From positions 124,001-188,000 of the forward strand of contig NC_009523.1 of the NCBI RefSeq assembly GCF_000016665.1: a DNA stretch of 64,000 nt, read 5' to 3'. Made by a program: the position numbers and the translations under genes. This document shows positions 50,345 to 59,539 of the stretch, one piece after another. Below the pieces are notes generated by a model. The model was not told the DNA's origin, did no database searches, and saw nothing but the letters and a program-made list of their open reading frames with translations. The DNA comes from Roseiflexus sp. RS-1. GTDB taxonomy: Bacteria > Chloroflexota > Chloroflexia > Chloroflexales > Roseiflexaceae. Positions within the stretch are counted from its first letter, which is position 1; each line of letters starts with the position of its first letter.

Positions 50345-51298
50345 TCACATAGCAGCAACCCGATCCGCAAGCGCCGCGAGCGCGTCACGGGTAGCGCCTG
50401 GCGGCAGCGCTGTCAACGTCTCGATCGCCTGTTGCACGTATTGCTGCGCTCTGGCGCGTGCAGGCGGAACGCCGTCACGCCGCACCCGCGCGATAACTTC
50501 TGCCGCGTGGCGCGCATCGAGCGGGTGCTGATCGATCACCGTCGCCAGTCCGGCGCCACCCTCTGCGTGCGCGGCATAGATCAACGGCAGCGTGATTCGT
50601 CCGGCGCGCAGGTCGCGCCCTGCATCACTGCCTCCCATCTCATAGTCACGCGCTTCGATAGCGATATGGAGCGCCATACCGAGCGCCCGACCAAACGGTC
50701 CCAGGAGATCGCCCAACGCATCATCGCCACTGCCGCACACAACCCCGACGCGCGCAGCAGCTTCGAGCAGTGCGGCAGTCCGGCTTTCGGCGACAAACTC
50801 GTGCTGCGCCAGCGCCTGATCGAGCGGATTGATCACGGTCACCGGCGCCAGTTTTCCTTCACAGAACGCCATGACCACCCGCGAATACATCCCAATGATG
50901 CGCGCATCCGGCGCCAGCGCCATCTCAGCCGCTGCCAGCGCCAGCAGATAGTCGCCCGACATCAATGCCACATCACCGTTCCAGTGCTGATCCCCGACCG
51001 GCTTCCCACGGCGGCGGGCTGCTTCGTTGATCAGGCTGTCGTGAACGGTTGTGGCGCTGTGGATAAGTTCGGCAGCGGCGGCGGCATGGACAACCCGGCG
51101 CGTATCATAGCGACCGAGACGCGCTGCCAGCATCACAAGCGCAGCGCGCAGGCGCAGTTTGTCTGCGTCGCGCATGGCAGCGTTCGCAGTCTGAGCGACG
51201 ATTGGGCGGGCATTCATCCGCACAGTAATGATCTGTTCCACTTCCGCCAGATCTCCGGCAATGTCGTCCGGAAGCGGGAGAGACGTTGCATACGTCAT
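50345..51298 (-). CDS. Polyprenyl-synthetase-fold protein lacking both Asp-rich motifs
   Basis: A 317-residue all-helical protein with the family frame HSATTVHDSLINEAARRRGKP and RDLRAGRITLPLIYA. In active enzymes the first motif is DDxxD; here it is D-S-L-I-N. The second DDxxD, expected near ALHIAIEARDYE, is also lost. These Asp residues bind the Mg2+ that holds the diphosphate substrates, so catalysis is unlikely. Such proteins can be regulatory partners of true synthases. The ATG at 51298 is chosen over upstream frame extensions that lack support. Confidence 0.75.
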   Translation of the reverse strand: MTYATSLPLPDDIAGDLAEVEQIITVRMNARPIVAQTANAAMRDADKLRLRAALVMLAARLGRYDTRRVVHAAAAAELIHSATTVHDSLINEAARRRGKPVGDQHWNGDVALMSGDYLLALAAAEMALAPDARIIGMYSRVVMAFCEGKLAPVTVINPLDQALAQHEFVAESRTAALLEAAARVGVVCGSGDDALGDLLGPFGRALGMALHIAIEARDYEMGGSDAGRDLRAGRITLPLIYAAHAEGGAGLATVIDQHPLDARHAAEVIARVRRDGVPPARARAQQYVQQAIETLTALPPGATRDALAALADRVAAM

Positions 51299-51563
51299 AG
51301 GTTTGTGTGAGCGTTGGTTATATGTCTTCAGAAGCATACCCCGAACGCATTCTGCTGTCAAACGAGCGAACGATTTCTCAGCGGTTTCTCATATGCGAGG
51401 TGAGGAGCATCGGGACAGGATCAGGCATAATGGATCATGATAGTTCCCGGGCGATTGCTTCGCCGCAGCTGACTGTTCGGGAAGATGCCGATCCTCCGGA
51501 TGAACTGGCGCAACGATGCAACGTGAATCCCCGCGTTTGAGCAAGTCGTAAGGAGAGTATGTG

Positions 51564-52919
51564 ATGCGTCTTTTTTCGATCCTGTTCGTTTTCCTCATTG
51601 TGGCGCTCGCTGGTTGCAATTCGATACCTGCCCGCACGCCGCTCGCCGACCGACCGGCAGGGACGTTGATCCCAACCGCAGCGACCACGCCGGTACCGCC
51701 GGCACAGCCGACTGCGGCGACCACGCCCGTGCCGCCTGGTCAACCGACGGCGGCGACGACGCCTGTGCCGCCTGGTCAACCGACATCCATTCCGCCGACG
51801 CCTGATGCCGCACCATCGGCGCCGGTTGCCACCGCACCGCCTGCGCCGCAACCGGCTGGGGCATGGCCCCCCACGATCGCGCTGCAACACATAGCCGATG
51901 GATTTGATCGTCCGCTGCACATAACGCACGCTGGCGACGGCAGCGGACGACTCTTTGTGGTGGAGAAGGTCGGGCGCATCAGGATCGTGCGCGACGGACA
52001 GGTGTTGCCTGAACCATTCCTGGATATTACCGATCGGGTAGGATCGCGCGCCAATGAGCAGGGATTGCTGAGCGTCGCATTTCATCCGCGCTACCGCGAG
52101 AATGGCTGGCTCTTCGTCAACTACACCGATAACGATGGCGACACCGTCGTCTCACGGTTCGAGGCGACCGGCGACCGCGCCGATCCGGTCAGTGAACAGG
52201 TGGTGTTGACGATTGGACAACCCTTTTCCAATCACAATGGTGGATTGATTGTGTTTGGTCCTGACGGAATGCTCTATATTGGGATGGGTGATGGCGGCAG
52301 CGCCGGGGATCCGCTTGGTGCAGGGCAGGATCGTTCGACGCTGCTTGGAAAGATACTGCGCATCAATGTCGAAGATCTCCCGTACACCATTCCCCCCGAC
52401 AATCCCTGGGCGGATGGCGTTGATGGTCGGCAGGAGAACTGGGTAATCGGCGTGCGCAATCCGTGGCGTTTCTCGTTCGACCGTGCAACCGGCGATCTGT
52501 TTATTGCCGATGTCGGGCAGAACCGGCTCGAAGAGGTGCACCTGCTGCGCGCCGGGCGGATTGCGGGTGCGAACCTGGGCTGGAATGTGATGGAAGGAGA
52601 TGAGTGCTTTCGCCGCAACGACTGTAACCGCGACGCTTTCGATCTGCCGATCGACGTCTATCCGCATAGCCTGGGGTGCTCCGTTACCGGCGGACATGTC
52701 TACCGTGGCGCGGCTTTCCCCGCCTTGCAGGGAGTCTATGTCTTCGGCGATTTTTGCAGCGGGCGCATCTGGGGGTTACGTCCGTCTGGTGCGGAGTGGG
52801 AGCGTGTCGAACTGTTGCAATCCGGTTTGCAGATTGCTTCATTCGGCGAAGACGAAGCCGGTGAATTGTACGTCGCCGGGTATAATAATGGCGCCCTGTA
52901 CCGGATCGTTGTAGAATAG
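51564..52919 (+). CDS. Lipoprotein glucose/sorbosone dehydrogenase-like beta-propeller (PQQ-type)
   Basis: A 451-residue exported protein. The signal peptide ends in the lipobox LAGC, so it is a lipoprotein on the outer face of the membrane. A low-complexity linker has three 12-residue PTAATTPVPP(A/G)Q repeats. The propeller follows: GDGSGRLFVVEKVGRIR, EQGLLSVAFHP, GPDGMLYIGMGDGG, GVRNPWRFSFD, IADVGQNRLEEV, and YVFGDFCSGRIWGL, hallmarks of soluble aldose-sugar dehydrogenases that oxidise sugars with PQQ. The ATG at 51564 has AGGAG upstream. No PQQ-synthesis gene is nearby. Confidence 0.87.
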   Translation: MRLFSILFVFLIVALAGCNSIPARTPLADRPAGTLIPTAATTPVPPAQPTAATTPVPPGQPTAATTPVPPGQPTSIPPTPDAAPSAPVATAPPAPQPAGAWPPTIALQHIADGFDRPLHITHAGDGSGRLFVVEKVGRIRIVRDGQVLPEPFLDITDRVGSRANEQGLLSVAFHPRYRENGWLFVNYTDNDGDTVVSRFEATGDRADPVSEQVVLTIGQPFSNHNGGLIVFGPDGMLYIGMGDGGSAGDPLGAGQDRSTLLGKILRINVEDLPYTIPPDNPWADGVDGRQENWVIGVRNPWRFSFDRATGDLFIADVGQNRLEEVHLLRAGRIAGANLGWNVMEGDECFRRNDCNRDAFDLPIDVYPHSLGCSVTGGHVYRGAAFPALQGVYVFGDFCSGRIWGLRPSGAEWERVELLQSGLQIASFGEDEAGELYVAGYNNGALYRIVVE

Positions 52920-52971
52920 ACGCGCAGACCCGATGTTCGTGGTCTGGCACACGACCGGTTGAGGTTGACCC

Positions 52972-54549
52972 ATGCCCCCTGTGACCGTTCAGGATGTCTT
53001 GCGCCTGGCGTTGCCAGACGGTTCAGAAGTCGTTGCTGGCAATGCCGGTCTCAACCACCAGGTGAGTTGGGTGACGACGCCGCGCGCAACGCCGCCGGCC
53101 TTTACCAATCTACGCGGCGGCGAATGTGTGGTCGTGGCGACCAGTGTGCTGCGCGCGCTCGATGAACGCCTGACGCTCGCCAATCTGATCGAGCGCCTGG
53201 CGCAGGTGCCTGTGGCAGCCATTGCGGTGCAGGGCGACATCCCCGATCCGGCGCACACGACTGCTGAAAGCCTGCGTCTGCCGCTCATTCGACTTCCCGA
53301 CTCCTGCGACATTCGGGAAGTCGAACGCGAGGTTCAGCGTCTGATCAGCGACTATGATGCGCAGATCGAACGCCGCGCCGCTCAGCTCGGCTCGGTGCTG
53401 ACGCAGCGTTCGCTGGCAGGCGCTGGAGTCAACGGGTTGCTGGAAACGCTCGTCGAGCGCACCGGACGCAGCCTGGCGTACTACAGTTCAGCCGGAGAGG
53501 TGCGCGCGTTACGGGCGCGCGGACCGGCGCGCGTCGCCTTGCAGACGCTGCAACCGCGCACGACCGGCGCAGTCGCACATTTGGGGCAGCATATCTGGGT
53601 GCAGCAGATCGGGCAGATGGCATCCGGCGATGCGGCAGGGCGCAACTTTGGCTACCTGGCGCTCTGCGGCGACACGCTCGACGACTGGGATCGATTGGCG
53701 GCGCAGCAGGGCGCATCGGCGCTGGCGCTGGAACTGGCAAAAGAACAGGCGGTGCTGGCTGCTGAAGAGCGTCTGCGCGGCGATTTTGTGCAGGCAGTGC
53801 TCGTCGGCGCCGCAACCGACGACAAAACGCTGGTGCAACGCGGGCGTGAACTGGGCTACGACCTGCGGCAACCGCACGTCGCTCTGCTCTGCGGCATCGT
53901 CGATGGAGATGATCGCACAATTGCGCGGATTGCCGATGCGCTCAGTGCCGCGCTCAACGCTCTTGGGGTCGCCGCACCGATGATGCGTCGGATCGATGAT
54001 GTGCTCTGCTACATTCCAGCGGTCAGTCGTGGGCGACGGTTCCACGAAGTGGCGGATCTGCTGCGCCAGCGTTTGGTGAACGATATTCCCAATGTGCTGG
54101 TCGCAATCGGGCGGGAGGCGCCGACGCTCACCGCCTGGTCGCGCTCACTGCGCGAAGCCGAACAGGCGCTCCTGATCGGGCGGGAACTGGTGGGCAATGG
54201 GCGCGTGCTCGACTTCAGCGATCTGGGGGTGTACCGCCTGCTCCTGCTGCTGCGCGAGTCGCCCGAACTGTGGGAGTTTTACCGCAGTACGCTTGCCACG
54301 CTCGTCGAGTATGACCGTGACCAGCACGGTGAGTTGCTGAAAACCCTCGAAGCGTTCTTCGAGCACAACGGCAACCTGGCGCGCACCGCCGATGCGCTGC
54401 ACATTCACCGCAACACCCTCCTCTACCGCCTGACACGGATCAAAGAGATCAGCGGGCGCGACCCGGATGTCGCCGAAGATCGCCTGGCGCTGTGGCTGGC
54501 GCTCAAGGCGCACCGCGTCCTCAAGACGATTACGGAACCGGTGGGATAG
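52972..54549 (+). CDS. PucR-family transcriptional regulator
   Basis: A 525-residue cytoplasmic regulator. The N-terminal PucR domain (TVQDVLRLALPDGSEVVAG, then NLRGGECVVV) is followed by a GGDEF-like linker region (about 170-400). The C-terminal HTH_30 domain reads LLKTLEAFFEHNGNLARTAD followed by HIHRNTLLYRLTRIKEI. Relatives regulate purine or amine catabolism. The gene stands alone between a dehydrogenase-like lipoprotein 52 bp upstream and convergent pcrA; its target may be the former, but that is speculation. Confidence 0.88.
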   Translation: MPPVTVQDVLRLALPDGSEVVAGNAGLNHQVSWVTTPRATPPAFTNLRGGECVVVATSVLRALDERLTLANLIERLAQVPVAAIAVQGDIPDPAHTTAESLRLPLIRLPDSCDIREVEREVQRLISDYDAQIERRAAQLGSVLTQRSLAGAGVNGLLETLVERTGRSLAYYSSAGEVRALRARGPARVALQTLQPRTTGAVAHLGQHIWVQQIGQMASGDAAGRNFGYLALCGDTLDDWDRLAAQQGASALALELAKEQAVLAAEERLRGDFVQAVLVGAATDDKTLVQRGRELGYDLRQPHVALLCGIVDGDDRTIARIADALSAALNALGVAAPMMRRIDDVLCYIPAVSRGRRFHEVADLLRQRLVNDIPNVLVAIGREAPTLTAWSRSLREAEQALLIGRELVGNGRVLDFSDLGVYRLLLLLRESPELWEFYRSTLATLVEYDRDQHGELLKTLEAFFEHNGNLARTADALHIHRNTLLYRLTRIKEISGRDPDVAEDRLALWLALKAHRVLKTITEPVG

Positions 54550-54563
54550 CCGCAGCGATAGAG

Positions 54564-56819
54564 TCAATCGTCGGCGCGCTGGAGGTTGGCGAAACTCGCC
54601 AGCAGACGTTTGACTCCCTTGCCCACAAAAGCGACAGTCACTTCTTCGTCGCCTTCGACCAGTTTTGAACTGACGACGATCCCCTCGCCGAACTGCGCGT
54701 GGCGCACTTTCTGCCCGGCAAAGAAGGCGACGTCGCGCGGTCCGTCGGGCGCGGAACGGCGCGACGGCTGTGTGCGTTCCTGGCGCTGCTCGCGCGCAAT
54801 TGCCGCGCGATTGGTGAACAGCGACGACTGCTGTGCAGCGTACCCGCGCTTCGGTGTGCGTTGCAGCAGGTCGGGCGGGATGTCGTGGAGAAAGCGCGAC
54901 GGTGTGGCGATGTCGGCGCGCCCATAGGTGGTGCGGCGAAAGGCGTGGAGCAGATAGAGACGCTCTTTTGCGCGGGTCGCGCCAACGTAGAACAACCGGC
55001 GCTCCTCATCGAGCGCGTCGCGGTCATCGGTCGAGCGGGCGTGCGGAAGCAATCCTTCTTCGAGACCGACCAGGAAGACGACGGGAAACTCCAACCCTTT
55101 CGCCTGATGCAGCGTAATGCATGTGATAGCGTCGCGCTCTTCCTGAAGAGTATCGATGTCGGAGACCAGCGCAACTTCTTCGAGAAACGTCGGCAACTGA
55201 CTCTCAATCGGCAGCGTGGCATAGTTCTCGGCAACGTTGCGCAATTCCAGCACGTTATTCCACCGATCCTCCCCTTCCTCTTCGCCATACTCACGCTGCA
55301 ACGCCTCACGGAACCCTACCTGCGCAAACAGCCATTCCATCAATGCGCCAAGCGTCAGGCGCTGACGCTGAGCTATCATCTCATCGATCAGCGAAAGAAA
55401 GCCGAGCAGGACATTGCGCGCACGCCCCCCCGCCCCTCCGCCTGCAGAGGACGCCGGATCGGTTTCAGCAGCGAGCATCTGGAGCGCCACATACAACGGC
55501 ACAGCAGCCGCGCCTGCGCGCCGCTCCAGGTCCTCCTGCGTGCGCTGCCCGATGCCGCGGGCGGGCCAGTTCAACACCCGACTCAGGCTGATGTCATCGA
55601 ACGGATTGAGCGCCAGACGCAGATAGGCAAGCGCGTCTTTGATCTCCTTCCGCTCATAGAAGCGCGTACCGCCGACGATCACATAGCGCAACTGACGCGC
55701 AAGCAACGCTTCTTCAACGGCGCGCGATTGCGCGTTTGTGCGATACATGATGGCAATGTCGCCTGGCTGATACGCACCGCTGGCAAGCAAACGGGCGATT
55801 TCCGCAGCAACCAGTTGCGCCTCTTCGTCCTGGTCGTACCCTTCGATGAGCTGGACTTTCGCGCCCGCGCCGTTGTGCGTCCAGAGGCGTTTTTCGCGCC
55901 GCCGCTGTGCGCTGCGGTTGATGACCGCCTGGGCGACATCGAGGATTGCCTGGGTGCTGCGGTAATTCTGCTCCAGCAGAATGACCTGCGCATCGGGGTA
56001 ATCTTGCTCGAACGAGAGAATATTCCGGATGTCGGCGCCGCGAAACGCATAGACCGACTGATCCTCATCGCCAACGACGAAGATATTGCGATGCCGCGCT
56101 GCCAGTTGCTTCAGCAGAACATACTGCGCCCGGTTCGTATCCTGGTACTCATCCGCCAGGAGGAAGCGGTAGCGTTCCTGATAGCGTTCGAGCACGGTCG
56201 GGTGATGATCGAAGAGACGCACCGTTTCCACCAGCAGATCGTCGAAATCGAGCGCATTCGAGTCACGCAACAGTTCCTGATACCGTGCAAAACAACGCGC
56301 CGTCACCTCCTCGAAGTACGAACGCGCATGGCGACTATAGTCGGATGGAGTGATCAATTCATTCTTGGCGCGCGAAATGGCGGCGTGGATAGCGCGCGGC
56401 GGATGTTTCTTCTCATCGAGGTTCAAATCGCGCAGGACACGCTTCATCACCCGTAGTTGATCATCAGTATCGTAGATCGCAAAATCGCGCTCCCGCCCCA
56501 GGTGAACAATGTCGCGGCGCAGAAAGCGCGCGCAGATACTGTGAAAGGTGCCGACCGTCAACGCCGCCGACTGTCCTGCGCCGATCAAAGCAACAAGGCG
56601 GTCGCGCATCTCACGCGCCGCCTTGTTGGTGAACGTCACTGCCAGAATCGTATGCGGATCGACACCCTGGACGCCGATCAGATACGCGACGCGATGGGTC
56701 AGCACGCGCGTCTTCCCGCTCCCCGGACCGGCGAGCACCAGCACCGGACCGGGATCAACCGTCACCGCCTGCTGCTGCGCCGGGTTCAACGCGCTCAGAA
56801 TTGCAGCAGAATCAGTCAT
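54564..56819 (-). CDS. pcrA: UvrD/PcrA-type DNA helicase
   Basis: A 751-residue superfamily 1A helicase. Motifs: LNPAQQQAV (Q motif), AGPGSGKTRVL (Walker A), DEYQDTNRAQ (Walker B region), VGDEDQSVYAFRGAD (III), ITLHQAKGLEFPVVF (V), and VGATRAKERLYLL (VI). The C-terminus has the PcrA-type tail VRHAQFGEGIVV, which binds RNA polymerase in relatives. It functions in DNA repair and replication-transcription conflict. Its ATG overlaps the stop of the macro-domain gene (ATGA), so it is the last gene of a four-gene unit. Confidence 0.95.
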   Translation of the reverse strand: MTDSAAILSALNPAQQQAVTVDPGPVLVLAGPGSGKTRVLTHRVAYLIGVQGVDPHTILAVTFTNKAAREMRDRLVALIGAGQSAALTVGTFHSICARFLRRDIVHLGRERDFAIYDTDDQLRVMKRVLRDLNLDEKKHPPRAIHAAISRAKNELITPSDYSRHARSYFEEVTARCFARYQELLRDSNALDFDDLLVETVRLFDHHPTVLERYQERYRFLLADEYQDTNRAQYVLLKQLAARHRNIFVVGDEDQSVYAFRGADIRNILSFEQDYPDAQVILLEQNYRSTQAILDVAQAVINRSAQRRREKRLWTHNGAGAKVQLIEGYDQDEEAQLVAAEIARLLASGAYQPGDIAIMYRTNAQSRAVEEALLARQLRYVIVGGTRFYERKEIKDALAYLRLALNPFDDISLSRVLNWPARGIGQRTQEDLERRAGAAAVPLYVALQMLAAETDPASSAGGGAGGRARNVLLGFLSLIDEMIAQRQRLTLGALMEWLFAQVGFREALQREYGEEEGEDRWNNVLELRNVAENYATLPIESQLPTFLEEVALVSDIDTLQEERDAITCITLHQAKGLEFPVVFLVGLEEGLLPHARSTDDRDALDEERRLFYVGATRAKERLYLLHAFRRTTYGRADIATPSRFLHDIPPDLLQRTPKRGYAAQQSSLFTNRAAIAREQRQERTQPSRRSAPDGPRDVAFFAGQKVRHAQFGEGIVVSSKLVEGDEEVTVAFVGKGVKRLLASFANLQRADD

Positions 56820-57448
56820 GAGTCGCCTGTACGCGCCGCACCGATCTCGCGCATTTTCCGATCGTACTCCACCTGTTTATCAAGCGATCTGGTCCACTCC
56901 AGGTCGCTCAGGACAATACTGCGGTAGGCGGTGTACATCTGGAACGCGGATCGTTCTGGCGGCATCTTGCCGACGCCGGTCGCCAGTCCCGGCACTGCAA
57001 TCGAACGAATGCGCTCATGCCCGAACTGTGCACTCTGGTTATGCGCTTCAACTGCGAGCAGAATGCCGCGCATCGCCAGGTAGGCGTTGATCGTTGCGCT
57101 GACGTCGCCGGGAACGCGCATCGTCGGCGCCACCACCACATAGCGGAAGCGATCGCTGCCGGTCGCCATCACAAGCGCCTGACCGACGAGCAACTCTCCC
57201 GCATACTGCCGGTCGATCACGGCGCGTAACCGTTCTTGCAGACGCCAGTCGAAGATTTCACGACTGATCGTCAGATCGATGCCGCCATCGGTATACCCAA
57301 AGGAGTTCGCCGGCACTGCCAGCGCCTCGACCGGCAGTGTCAGGATATTCCCCTTCACGATCCGCACCCCGAGATCGAGCGGGAAATAACGCTGCCAGGC
57401 GCGCACCATCTCCTCTGAGCGGTCGCAGAGCGTCAGAGCCACCGCCAT
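56816..57448 (-). CDS. Macro-domain-like (ADP-ribose-binding) protein
   Basis: A 210-residue protein of macro-domain type. KGNILTLPVEALAVPANSFG followed by YTDGGIDL gives the first ligand loop, and IAVPGLATGVGKMPPERSAFQMYTAY the second, which bind ADP-ribose or its derivatives. Ordinary macro domains have NAAN or NPAN at the first loop; here PANS is diverged. It lies between a nicotinamidase-like gene and pcrA and overlaps the latter. The context suggests use of an NAD breakdown product. Catalytic removal of ADP-ribose from proteins is possible but unproven. Confidence 0.8.
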   Translation of the reverse strand: MAVALTLCDRSEEMVRAWQRYFPLDLGVRIVKGNILTLPVEALAVPANSFGYTDGGIDLTISREIFDWRLQERLRAVIDRQYAGELLVGQALVMATGSDRFRYVVVAPTMRVPGDVSATINAYLAMRGILLAVEAHNQSAQFGHERIRSIAVPGLATGVGKMPPERSAFQMYTAYRSIVLSDLEWTRSLDKQVEYDRKMREIGAARTGDS

Positions 57449-57496
57449 ACCTGTCTTCCTTTCCGACGTCGTAGATGCAAACGTGGCGTTTCGCCA

Positions 57497-58213
57497 TTAT
57501 ACCAGCGCCCGCACCACTTCGATCCCGTTCATTGCCATATGGTGCAGGAACAGCACGTGGTGCAGATCGCCATCGTGCGCCTTGATACGCAGTTCGCGCG
57601 CCGTCGATACCGGTGTGTCGAACGTATCCACCGCATTGGCAGGCACAATCACACGTCGCTGAATGCCGTGCGCATTCGCCTCCAGGCGCAGATGCATCGC
57701 GCCCTGATAGGTGCAGAGATCGGTGCAATCGCCAACGACGATGAACCGATCGATCTGCGGGCGGGCGCCGATCCAGTCGCCCAAACCGGTGCCGATTATC
57801 GAACTGATCGAGTTCTTGGGAAAGACAGCAATATCGCCAAAGAACGGCAGCGCCTTCAACTCTTCGACCGTATCGCTCTCGGCGCTGCCAGCGATGCAGT
57901 GCGGCGGGTATGCTTCGAACTCCGGCGTCTGCGGATCGTGGGCATCCTGCGTCAACGCAAAGTTGCGCACCCCCAGCGCATAGGCATGCCTGAGCAGATC
58001 GGCGACCGGGCGCGCAATTCGACCCACGCGCTCGCTCGCCAGCGGACCGCTCTTGCAGAAGCCGTTGATGACATCGATCGACAGCACGGCGACACGTTCG
58101 GGTTCACCGGCGACAACGTCCGCCAGCGGTACATCCTGCAACGCGCCGAACCACTCATCGAGATACGTCAGGAATGCACGTGCGTGGTCAGCCAGGTTCA
58201 TCCGGGCAGGCAT
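57497..58213 (-). CDS. Nicotinamidase/isochorismatase-family hydrolase
   Basis: A 238-residue cysteine hydrolase. The triad is visible: Asp47 in SIDVINGF, Lys133 in FPKNSISS, and Cys167 in GDCTDLCTYQ. The metal-site segment TQDAHDP (Asp90, His92) and PPHCIAGS fit nicotinamidases, which turn nicotinamide into nicotinate for NAD salvage. AGGAGG lies five bases before the ATG at 58213; a longer frame upstream is unlikely. The neighbours (Nudix/NrtR-like, macro domain) support a NAD-linked role. Confidence 0.82.
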   Translation of the reverse strand: MPARMNLADHARAFLTYLDEWFGALQDVPLADVVAGEPERVAVLSIDVINGFCKSGPLASERVGRIARPVADLLRHAYALGVRNFALTQDAHDPQTPEFEAYPPHCIAGSAESDTVEELKALPFFGDIAVFPKNSISSIIGTGLGDWIGARPQIDRFIVVGDCTDLCTYQGAMHLRLEANAHGIQRRVIVPANAVDTFDTPVSTARELRIKAHDGDLHHVLFLHHMAMNGIEVVRALV

Positions 58214-58281
58214 AGGTTCCTCCTCAGGGCGATGCACTTTTGCCGGGCTGCGGAGCGCACCCGGCGCAAACCGGTTCCATC

Positions 58282-59040
58282 TCACGACGACGGATGATGA
58301 TCCTGCGGATCATCTGCGTCGATACGCGCCTCGCGCCAGCGGAAGACGAACTGCCCATCGCCGCGGTCACGGCGGAAGCGGTAGAGCCGCGTCGGGCGAC
58401 CGCGCCCCTCACGTAGCAGACCGGTCTCCTCCAGCACGCCGGCGTCCTTAATTTTACGATAGAAATTGCCTTTGTCCAGTTTTTCGCCGAAAATTTGTTC
58501 GTAGATATGTTTCAATTCCAGGATCGAAAAGACTTCCGGCAGCAGTTCGAACGCCAGGGTGGTATACTCCAGTTTTGAGCGCAACCGCGCCAGCGCTGTC
58601 GCCAGGATGCGGTCGTGGTCGAAGGCGAGCGGCGACGGAATCTCGCGCACCGGGAACCAGCGCACATCGAGGCTTTCGTCCGACACCCGCAGACGCTGCC
58701 GGTCGGCGCGAACCAGGGCAAAATAGGCAACGCTGATCACCCGCGTGCGCGGATCGCGATCCGGATCGCCAAAGGTATACAACTGCTCGATATAGATGTC
58801 GCGCACGCCGGTTTCTTCTTCGAGTTCGCGGCGCGCAGCATCCTCAAGCGACTCGTGCAGTTGCACGAAACCGCCGGGAATCGCCCAGAACCCTTCGTAG
58901 GGCCAGCGTTTGCGTCGCACCAGCAGAACGTGGAGTTCGCGATCGATCAGCGTGAAGATCACCACATCGACGGTGACGGAGGGGCGTTCGTAGCGCGCGG
59001 GGTCGTAGGTTTCGGCGGTTTCGTCAGTTGTGTCTGCCAT
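58282..59040 (-). CDS. Nudix-domain protein with NrtR-like winged helix
   Basis: A 252-residue protein. The N-terminal Nudix domain has an intact box (GGFVQLHESLEDAARRELEE followed by ETGV). The C-terminal region, LELKHIYEQIFGEKL then NFYRKIKDAGVLEETG and GRGRPTRLYRFRR, matches the winged helix of NrtR. NrtR repressors sense ADP-ribose and control NAD metabolism. Many have lost the box residues; here they remain, so hydrolysis of ADP-ribose-like compounds is possible. It is the first gene of the operon with a strong promoter at 59074-59102. Confidence 0.85.
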   Translation of the reverse strand: MADTTDETAETYDPARYERPSVTVDVVIFTLIDRELHVLLVRRKRWPYEGFWAIPGGFVQLHESLEDAARRELEEETGVRDIYIEQLYTFGDPDRDPRTRVISVAYFALVRADRQRLRVSDESLDVRWFPVREIPSPLAFDHDRILATALARLRSKLEYTTLAFELLPEVFSILELKHIYEQIFGEKLDKGNFYRKIKDAGVLEETGLLREGRGRPTRLYRFRRDRGDGQFVFRWREARIDADDPQDHHPSS

Positions 59041-59073
59041 CGCCGCACCTCAATTAGTGTCATTGCAACAATA

Positions 59074-59102
59074 ACTATAGCGGCAGACGCAGGTTTTGTC
59101 AA
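59074..59102 (-). promoter_or_regulatory. Promoter of the Nudix-nicotinamidase-macro-pcrA operon
   Basis: On the minus strand, TTGACA (59102-59097), a 17-base spacer, and TATAGT (59079-59074). It is the closest match to consensus in the window. Confidence 0.85.
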
Positions 59103-59118
59103 GGCAGGCGAATCGATC

Positions 59119-59147
59119 TTGACAGAAAACGCCGAAACTGTTACAGT
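59119..59147 (+). promoter_or_regulatory. Promoter of the tRNA-Gly gene
   Basis: TTGACA (59119-59124), a 17-base spacer, and TACAGT (59142-59147). The start of transcription would fall just before the mature tRNA 5' end at 59158. Its -35 faces that of the Nudix operon, 16 bases away. Confidence 0.8.
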
Positions 59148-59157
59148 ATCAATGCAT

Positions 59158-59232
59158 GCGGGAGTGGCGCAACGGTAGCGCATCTGCTTCCCAAGCAGAG
59201 GGCTGCGGGTTCGAATCCCGTCTCCCGCTCCA
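59158..59232 (+). tRNA. tRNA-Gly (anticodon CCC)
   Basis: The acceptor stem GCGGGAG/CTCCCGC, the D arm, the anticodon stem TCTGC/GCAGA with loop TTCCCAA (anticodon CCC at 59190-59192), and the T arm with GGTTCGAATCC are all present. CCA is encoded at 59230-59232. Confidence 0.97.
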
Positions 59233-59250
59233 TGAGGGCGGTACACCGGC

Positions 59251-59290
59251 AAACCCCGTCGCTCCTCCGGCGGGGTTTCTTCATTTCTAA
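59251..59290 (+). terminator. Intrinsic terminator after tRNA-Gly
   Basis: AAACCCCGTCG and CGGCGGGGTTT form an 11-bp stem (one G-U) with a six-base loop, followed by TCTTCATTT. Confidence 0.75.
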
Positions 59291-59362
59291 AACATCTCCT
59301 GCGCAGTATCTCGTGGTTGAACGCAATCGGGCAGCGTATCGCGCCGACCGGTTGTGCTGCGT

Positions 59363-59539
59363 TTATCTCATACTGTTCAACAGCCAGACCAGTGCGCCGA
59401 TCAGGACGATTGCGCCCGTGGCGCTCACGAGTGCGCCAATCAGGTTGATGAGCGCCTGGATGAGCACGCCGATCATCCAGCGCGCTGCTCCGATCAGGAT
59501 GACGGCGAAGATGATTGTCAGCAGGATGTCGAGATCCAT
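59363..59539 (-). CDS. Small membrane protein (58 residues)
   Basis: Reads MDLDILLTIIFAVILIGAAR, then a second hydrophobic stretch and a third, ending LLNSMR. There is a very strong ribosome binding site, GGGAGGAGAA, just before the ATG. Almost every residue is apolar, so two membrane hairpin helices are likely. It is convergent with the tRNA gene. I recognise no family; many Chloroflexota carry small proteins of this sort. Confidence 0.65.
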   Translation of the reverse strand: MDLDILLTIIFAVILIGAARWMIGVLIQALINLIGALVSATGAIVLIGALVWLLNSMR

